From contig NC_084819.1 of NCBI RefSeq assembly GCF_963583255.1, forward strand, positions 2,921,501 to 2,985,500: a stretch of DNA of 64,000 bases, read 5' to 3'. This DNA is from Pyrus communis. Its lineage: Eukaryota > Streptophyta > Magnoliopsida > Rosales > Rosaceae. The notes beneath the pieces are model-generated. The model searched no databases. It was not told where the DNA came from and saw only the letters and a program-made list of their open reading frames with translations. Below, in pieces: positions 56,471 through 64,000 of this stretch (position 1 is the stretch's first letter; the number at the start of each line of letters is the position of its first letter). The translations under genes and the position numbers were made by a program.

Positions 56471-57782
56471 AGCTCGGGGTATTTTACTCAAACCAAAAAA
56501 ACCTCAAACGATCGCAGAATCGTATCACTCTCTTGGTTACGAGTTGTTTGTTTGATCCAGATGTATATGAGAAGTGTGGCGTTTGGTAGTACGCGATGCG
56601 AGTAAGGTGTTCGATAAGATTTTGAAGTCGATAGAAGTAGTCGCTGAATTTGTCCATCATCAATTATTTTGAGTTATTCAGTAAAAAATTCTATTAAATA
56701 TGGATAAAATGACGAAAATACTATCAATTTAATAAACAATGAGCCAAAATGATTTAATAAAAATTAAGGATATTTTTATCATTTTATACTTATCTGATGA
56801 AAATTTTACACGAAATGACCAAAATGATTGATGACGGACAAACTCAGAGACTACTTCTATGGAACTCAAATCTCAATGATCAAAGTGATAAATTATGTTA
56901 ATCTCAATAACCATTTTGACTATAAAACTTTAATAGACCACTGAAACCAAAATTGTCTAATTCCTCCTTCGTATTATTTCCACACACATCTTTATTCCCA
57001 GCCCATCAAATTTCCTCAAGCATTAATATACTTTTTTGCCATGATTTTCTAATAATTTAGACAGAACATTTTCCAAACATCGATTGTACACATGTTTAAT
57101 GACTTTGAAACAAAAAATGGCCACATTTTAATTAGCAAAATATATTTCAAGTAAAAATAGGATAGAATAGGGCACCGTTCGAATCCGAAATTAGAAGAAC
57201 CAACATTCTTGATCATACACTCGTTGAGTGCAAACTACAAAAACCAAAACCAAACAATGACGCGAGAAGCTTCAGATACGCGATGTTTTTTTCCCGTTAC
57301 TCATTACTTGCTTTTAACTATTACAATGAATGCAATTCGGAATAATTTCACAGCATACGGATTCAGAAAACGAGTCCAAACACAAACGTTACTGAAACTG
57401 ATACGAAAATAAATACAGCATATCGGCATTCACAATAGACAACTGCAATATACTTAAATTAGGTCGTGGAACCCCTAGTTTATAAGCACGTCGATGTTAT
57501 GTACAGAATAATCACATTATGTTTCCACCAACACACACAAATACCAACAGGCCAACCTTTTTTAACCCTAAACGGCATCTGCATTTTTTTTCCATTTCAG
57601 ACTATCATAGTTTTCGTACCAAGAATCCATCGTCTATTGTACACTTGTTCTTAGCTTGCGTTAAGTTCTTTTCTCCAACAGACTTGGGAACACAGGAAGC
57701 TAGAATACTCACCAACGGTGATGGCACATGTGGCAGGCGTGGAATTGTTGTACGATACTGATCACTGGTCCAAATATCCGTG
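56471..57782. other. Intergenic between acidic gene C and ARI-C
   Basis: Matches 37931-39245. No gene seen. Confidence 0.55.
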
Positions 57783-58480
57783 CTATACATTTCTGCTGGA
57801 CCCACCACCTCGACCGGTTACCTTTCCCCTTCCACCTTTTGCTTTGCTGCATTTTGCATTCAGTGCCGTTAACCAGATCAGAGATTTCCCCTTTATTTAC
57901 ACATAACTCCATTTGTTTTTTTGGACAAGACACATTTCAACACAAAACATTCCGTGGAAAATGAATTTCAACTAATATTTCATCACAATATTTACCCGGT
58001 AAGTCCAGCTAGCTTTGTACGGAAATCAACTAGCTTTGCAGTAGCTCCTTCTCTGCACACTGATGAAGCCTTTCCAAAGCAGACTCTGCCTCACCTGAAG
58101 ACAAAAGCCGAACTGCATATTTCAGAAAACTTAAAAAACAACTCCTAACTAGTTCCTGCAGATATACACAGTTCATACCTTGCAAGTACTCAAAAAACTG
58201 CCTCTTCGCTTGCTCACACTCTGGCAGGTAGTACCCATAAGCATATGTCCATTTCAATACTCTCCTACATTCAACAATCTACAAACACGAAGAAAAAAAG
58301 GCAAAAATAATGTCAGCATTTCATCACCAAACAAATCTGATTTCATGTTATACATACACTGCACTAAACTAATTCATTTTATATCTAACAAGAAACGCAG
58401 GAATTCACCTGCTCCCATGCATCGGTTATGAACTTGAGCTGAGACTCAGGCTCGCGCTGTATGTCACTAAGTTTCTCCAT
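57783..58480 (-). pseudogene. ARI 3' end, copy C, disabled
   Basis: Minus-strand pieces: 58480-58409, 58278-58179, 58094-57996 and 57852-57783. The third exon is 99 bp instead of 127 (net loss of 28 bp), which shifts the frame and ends translation soon after EKELLQS. The last exon has lost its 5' part and acceptor in a deletion across the word TTTGCTGC. Only the Ariadne-domain C-terminus is represented. Further upstream exons are gone because unit D starts at about 58543. Confidence 0.88.
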
Positions 58481-58544
58481 CTGAGAGAGAAAAACAACGT
58501 ATTCATCAGTTATTGCATAGTAACTTCACAGAAATCCCAAATAG

Positions 58545-59225
58545 GAGTAACAAGATTTTCTCCCAGCTCTAATACACCCTTTATGTTCTTCCTGTCCAAA
58601 ACTATGTTGGAGAATATTTCATAAGAAACATGTCCGGAATCAATCATTAGCAGATTGATTATTCATGAAACGAAACGTAGATGTCGAAACAAACAGTGAT
58701 AAACTGAGTACTACTGTTCGCCAACGTCTGAAAATTGAAACAAAAACTAGTGTGCTGAAAGAAATGACAAGAACAAAAGCATGTGCAATCAGAACTATTG
58801 GGAACTTCATGTACATTCATATGTATATTGTCTACACATTTCCTCAAGATTGACAAAAGTACGGAGTAAGACCACCAGCTAGACGAAATAACAGACTGAA
58901 CTATTCTATCCACAACAACTATCCACAACAATAACAACAACAAAGCCTTTTCCCACTAAGTAGGGTCGGCTATATGAATCCTAGAACGTCATTGCGCTCG
59001 GTTCTATGTCACGTCTTCCGTGTAAATAAAAAGACTGAAAACTAATAAACTAACTATGATTAAACCGGAAGTCGGAAAGAAAAAGCTGAAAGGTAACCGT
59101 TCTCATCTGAATTCTTGAACTCTACTAGTAGCATAAAAACAAGAGCTGACGCTAATAGCTTGACAAACTTGATTCAGGTAAGGCGTGTATACTCCGTGTA
59201 AAGTCCTCTTCCTCCTGCTCCGCTT
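58545..59225. other. Intergenic start of unit D
   Basis: Matches 36000-36666. Carries the (CAA)n SINE/LINE-tail-like segment near 58915-59030. No gene seen. Confidence 0.5.
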
Positions 59226-59870
59226 CTAGATGATGATGATGGTGAGCAAGCAAATCAAGAGAAAATGGAGAACCGAGGCCCGTGGCCTTCCTATGTTTCC
59301 AACCACAACTGGCAAAATAATGATTTGAAAAGGAGGGAACGGGATGATGGTGATGAGCAGAGTAGTGTGATCAGGCTCAGTAGCTTGATGTACATGATCT
59401 TGATTTGGGTCTTCTTCATCCTCTCCTCCAATATGATTAAACAATTCAGTGATCAAGTCCTCCTCATCATCCAACCCTCTTTCATCCGTGGTTCTTGGCC
59501 CCTCCTCAATCCCGTGATGATGATGACCGAGATGAGTAGTCAGCCGAAGCACACCAGCAGCCTCGTCTGCAGCAGAGGCCGCAACAGCAGAATCAGGCAG
59601 AAGCTCAAACTCGTCAATTAAGGATCTTAACAGATCATCATCCAAGCAATCATTTGCTTCGGTGGTGCTGCTTGAGGACCCCTCGTGATGAAGTAGATCA
59701 TCAAGCTCCCTAATCGAGTCCTCCATTACCAAAAGATCATCATCCGAATCATGAGTCCTCTGCCTCTTGACCGTATCACCCAAAACCATAACGGCATCAT
59801 CGGAATCGGAATCAGGGAAACGCGGACGCTTGAGAGAAGAGACAGTGGGCCTCAAATCTTGACCCCTCAT
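59226..59870 (-). CDS. Acidic protein of unknown function, copy D (214 aa)
   Basis: ATG at 59870 (MRGQDLRP). Closest to copy C; a few substitutions (AVMVLGD, ITELFNHIGGEDEED) and no stops. The hydrophobic tail is again preserved. No family recognised; see copy B for layout. Confidence 0.65.
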   Translation of the reverse strand: MRGQDLRPTVSSLKRPRFPDSDSDDAVMVLGDTVKRQRTHDSDDDLLVMEDSIRELDDLLHHEGSSSSTTEANDCLDDDLLRSLIDEFELLPDSAVAASAADEAAGVLRLTTHLGHHHHGIEEGPRTTDERGLDDEEDLITELFNHIGGEDEEDPNQDHVHQATEPDHTTLLITIIPFPPFQIIILPVVVGNIGRPRASVLHFLLICLLTIIII

Positions 59871-60234
59871 CTCCAATTTTCCAATTTCTTCACGAAACAC
59901 AAGACAAACAGACGAAAGCGGTGTGCTTTCTGCGAAAACCAAAAACCTAAGTGGGTAATGTGGAAGAAGAAAAAGCAACACTTTCCAAACACAAGGGCTA
60001 ATAAAGAAGATCAGCGAAGAGTGCGACTGAATTGATTATACGGGATTTGGGGATTAGGGTTTCTTGTTACAGTGCTAGACAGACAGAAATTAACGATACC
60101 GAGAAATAAAACAGAAGAAAAGGCAAGAACTGAACCTGGAACTGGGAACAAGTCGTCGACTTTCTGCTCAGAGAAGAGGATGTATTCGTCCCCAAATTTG
60201 AATCGAGCTTCCAATTTCTGCTCAGAGAGAGATC

Positions 60235-60280
<46 letters not shown>

Positions 60281-60600
60281 AACAAATTTGAATTGGGCTT
60301 CGAATTCCGACGCACACAGAGAGAACGCAACACGATCGTTTGAGCCAGAGAGAGAGAGAGAGAGAGCGATCCAGAGATCCAGTGAGGGAGTGGGATGGGG
60401 GTTTTGAAATTTAAATTAGGGAAAATATGACCGTTTGGGAATAGGACCGCTTGAACGCGGGTTTCATCACGTGCCGTTTTCCCTCTGCTCCTTGGCGCCT
60501 GCTAGTGGGAACCCCTCCCCAAAGGGCCCAACCCAACCACATTGTGTACCAAATGACTAAATTACCCTCAAATTTCAAATCATACAGAACGCAGAGCTCG
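59871..60600 (-). promoter_or_regulatory. Acidic gene D leader and promoter
   Basis: A putative 5' UTR exon ends at a donor near 60138 and an acceptor (TTTTCGCAG) lies near 59937, suggesting a leader intron. GA tracts at 60238-60279 and 60347-60366 precede the shared module, with CACGTG at 60468-60473. Confidence 0.55.
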
Positions 60601-61909
60601 GGGTATTTAGTCAAACCAAAAACTCAAAGGCTCAACGGATCGCAGAATCGTATCACTCTCTTGGTTACGAGTTGTTTGTTTGATCCAGATGTATATGAGA
60701 AGTGTGGCGTTTGGTAGTACGCGATGCGAGTAAGGTGTTCGATAAGATTTTGAAGTCGATAGAAATAGTCGCTGAATTTGTCCACCATCAATTATTTTGA
60801 GTTATTCAATAAAAAATTCTATTAAATATGGATAAAATGATAAAAATATTATCAATTTAATAAACAATGAGTCAAAATGATTTGATAAAAATTAAAGATA
60901 TTTTTTTCATTTTATCCTTATCTAATCAAAATTTTATACAAAATGATCAAAATGATTGATAACAGACAAACTCAGAGACTACTTCTATGGAACTCAAATC
61001 TCAATGATCGAAGTGATGGGTTATGTTAATCTGAATGACCATTTTCACTATAAAACTTTAATAGACCACTGAAACCAAAATTGTCCAATTCCTCCTTCGT
61101 ATTATTTCCACACACATCTTTATTCCCAGCCCATCAAATTTCCTCAAGCATTAATATACTTTTTTGCCATGATTTTCTAATAATTTAGACAAAACATTTT
61201 CCAAACACCGATTGTACACATGTTTAATGACTTTGAAACAAAAAATGGCCACATTTTAATTAGCAAAATATATTTCAAGTAAAAATAGGATAGAATAGGG
61301 CACTGTTCGAATCCGAAATTAGAAGAACCAACATTCTTGATCATACACTCGTTGAGTGCAAACTGCAAAAACCAAAACCAAACAATGACGCGAGAAGCAA
61401 CAGACATGCGATGTTTTTTCCCGTTACTCATTACTTGCTTTTAACTATTACAATGAATGCAATTCGGAATAATTTCACAGCATACGGATTCAGAAAACGA
61501 GTCCAAACACAAACGTTACTGAAACTGATACGAAAATAAATACAGCATATCGGCATTCACAATAGACAACTGCAATATACTTAAATTAGGTCGTGGAACC
61601 CCTAGTTTATAAGCACGTCGATGTTATGTACAGAATAATCACATTATGTTTCCACCAACACACACAAATACCAACAGGCCAACCTTTTTTCACCCTAAAC
61701 GGCATCTGCATTTTTTTTCCATTTCAGACTATCATAGTTTTCGTACCAAGAATCCATCGTCTATTGTACACTTGTTCTTAGCTTGCGTTAAGTTCTTTTC
61801 TCCAACAGACTTGGGAACACAGGAAGCTAGAATACTCACCAACGGTGATGGCACATGTGGCAGGCGTGGAATTGTTGTACGATACTGATCACTGGTCCAA
61901 ATATCCGTG
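60601..61909. other. Intergenic between acidic gene D and ARI-D
   Basis: Matches 37931-39245 and 56471-57782. No gene seen. Confidence 0.55.
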
Positions 61910-64000
61910 CTATACATTTCTGCTGGACCCACCACCTCGACCGGTTACCTTTCCCCTTCCACCTTTTGCTTTGCTGCTCCCTACGTTTTTTGAGCTTGTT
62001 GACCCACCGCAAACTGCTTGAGAGTCCACATCACATAGGCCTTTCTCTAATGCCATTACCAGGTTCTGGAAGTAATTTTTAGTCACCCTGTCACAATTGG
62101 GAAATGGATGAGAAGATTGAATCAGGCAAGGGAGTGAATCAATTTGTAGTCACAGATAACTGACCGTGCAACACAATAACAGACCTCTAATTTAAAATAA
62201 AAAATAAAAAAATCCGCAAGTAAATTACATGAAAAATGAAAGGATACTGTCTTCCTGCCAGTTCCTATCCTAAAGACTCACTCATTCACAGACTCAGAAA
62301 AGGATATTGTCTTCCTTCCAGTTCCTATACTAAAGACTCACTGATTCGACCTTTTCATTTGCTGCATTTTGCATCCAGACAATGTTGAACAGACAACTAT
62401 ACACTAGGAAATTCAGTGCGGTTAACCAGATCAGAGATTTCCTCTTTATTTACACATAACTCCATTTGTTTTTTTGGACAAGACACATTTCAACACAAAA
62501 CATTCCATGGAAAATGAATTTCAACTAATATTTCATCACAATATTTACCCGGTAAGTCCAGCTAGCTTTGTACGGAAATCAACGAATTCTTTCGATGGGC
62601 CTTCTGCACTAAGGAATTGCAGTAGCTCCTTCTCTGCACACTGATGAAGCCTTTCCAAAGCAGACTCTGCCTCACCTGAAGACAAAAGCAGAATTGAATA
62701 TTTCAGAAAACTTATAAAACAACTCCTAACTAGTTCCTGCAGATATACACAGTTAATACCTTGCAAGTACTCAAAAAACTGCCTCTTTGCTTGCTCACGC
62801 TCTGGCAGGTAGTACCCATAAGCATATGTCCATTTTAGTACTCTCCTACATTCAACAATCTACAAACACAAAGAAAAAAAGGCAAAAATAATGTCAGCAT
62901 TTCATCACCAAACAAATCTGATTTCATGTTATACGTACACTGTGCACTAAACTAATTCATTTTATATCTAACAAGAAACGCAGGAATTCACCTGCTGCCA
63001 GGCATCAGTTATGAACTTGAGCTGAGACTCAGGCTCGCGCTGTATGTCACTAAGTTTCTCCATCTGAGAGAGAAAAACAACGTATTCATCAGTTATTACA
63101 TAGTAACTTCACAGAAATCCCAAATAGCTGACAAGAGTCCGGTTGAAACAATCATACCCAACATCTTCTAGCAATCGGTGATTTTTTTCAGTAAGAAACA
63201 TAAACTACCCTTTTTTAACTGAAGAAACCCAATCAAGATAAAATACACTGAATCTCTTGAATGCTTTAACAGAGATTTTAAAAGGAAACAAAAGATTTAA
63301 TACTATCTCTAAGTATATCCACTTCCTTGCCTTCTGTCAAAAAAAGAATAACCCGCCATTTCCTTCCTACCACACCTTCCATAAAGGAGCCAATATTGCA
63401 TGCTACTAAACATGAATCTCTGATTTAATGACCGAGATAGTTGAAGAGCCACTGACTGTCTCACAAGTCATAACCTGTCTCCACCTACAGACACTAATTC
63501 TATCTCCTTTACACACTCAGACATAAGTTTCCTACTCCTGGATATGGAAAAAAAAAAAAAAAAAGGTAACATCTTCAACAAATGCAAATGAGACATCCAT
63601 ATAGCGTCCCTAAAGGATGATTTTTTTAATTTACACTGTCAAAGTCTACCAGTTGACACGAGGGGGTGTAAGTGCAACTACAACTACGGTTCTAGTTCTA
63701 CAATCCGCTCGAACGATGAGAAACACAACTATGGTCAATTTTTCTATTCTCTCAAGTCTAATTTCTGAAACGTGAAAACACATAAAATCTCATGTTTATG
63801 CTGTTAACCCTACACAAACTTAATTTCTAGCCTTGCATCTATGAATAGAATAAGTACAATCTTCCTAGCATCTGTCATTAGCAACATGGTCAATTACGAA
63901 TACAATCTTCCTAGCATCTGTCATTAGCAACATGGTCGATTACAATTGATCAATAATATTTCAGATCTGCAAAGTTTAAATATGGTTCTAGTTATACAAT
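61910..64000 (-). CDS. Ariadne-type RBR E3 ligase 3' exons, copy D, cut by window edge
   Basis: Minus-strand exons 63063-62992, 62859-62760, 62675-62549 and 62087-61910 (stop at 61910-61912), all with intact GT-AG sites and continuous frame. They encode the second half of the helical Ariadne domain ([75 protein letters not shown]) and the Gly/Lys-rich end GGGSSRNV. From 63064 to the edge the DNA is the same intron that holds copia-3 in unit B, here without it. The catalytic half lies beyond the window, so whether this copy is complete cannot be judged. It is the only ARI copy here with no visible damage. Confidence 0.82.

Overview
This window looks like nuclear DNA of a flowering plant, most likely a rosaceous tree of the apple/pear tribe. 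The genes are eukaryotic (GT-AG introns, LRR receptor kinase, NAC factor, Ariadne RBR E3 ligase), non-coding DNA is AT-rich, there are three Ty1/copia elements, and a small MITE at 27339-27492 resembles one I remember as very common in Malus and Pyrus. The species call is inference and unverified.

The window is a tandem array of a multi-gene block, repeatedly duplicated and then cut by deletions and insertions. The inferred ancestral block, left to right, is: a promoter block with W-box cores; an LRR receptor-like kinase (RLK, + strand); an intron-poor NAC gene (- strand); a small acidic protein of unknown function (- strand); the 3' half of an Ariadne-type RBR E3 ubiquitin ligase (ARI, - strand); an anonymous block (T); and a dispersed repeat leading into the next promoter block. 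Unit A (about 3.0-26 kb) has RLK1, a truncated NAC fused by deletion to an ARI intron, and an ARI exon split by copia-2. A scrambled segment (26.1-28.0 kb) follows. Unit B (28-51.4 kb) has RLK2, an intact NAC, an intact acidic gene, and an ARI remnant holding copia-3 and a 1.2 kb AT-rich insertion. Unit C (51.4-58.5 kb) has no RLK but an intact NAC and acidic gene and a broken ARI end. Unit D (58.5 kb to the edge) has an acidic gene and the ARI 3' exons, and runs off the window.

Intact-looking genes: two RLKs (829 and 832 aa after splicing), two NACs (370 and 377 aa) and three acidic proteins (213, 214 and 214 aa). No ARI copy contains RING1, so none can be a complete E3 ligase here. The NAC and acidic genes, unrelated in protein, share a promoter module of about 160 bp (GA tract, ATATGACCGTTT, CGCTTAA-CGCGGG, TCACGTG).

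Mobile DNA: copia-1 (7646-12929, TSD TGAAA), copia-2 (17980-24146, TSD AGCAC) and copia-3 (41189-46168, minus strand, TSD GAATA), a foldback Mutator-like MITE with a 9-bp TSD, a second 9-bp-TSD MITE, and SINE-like pieces. Copia-2 is the most unusual object: its gag-protease-integrase part is inverted and its protease-integrase part is present again in normal orientation, giving a 1193-bp inverted repeat able to fold into a long hairpin RNA. I see no CRISPR arrays or classical tRNA/rRNA genes.
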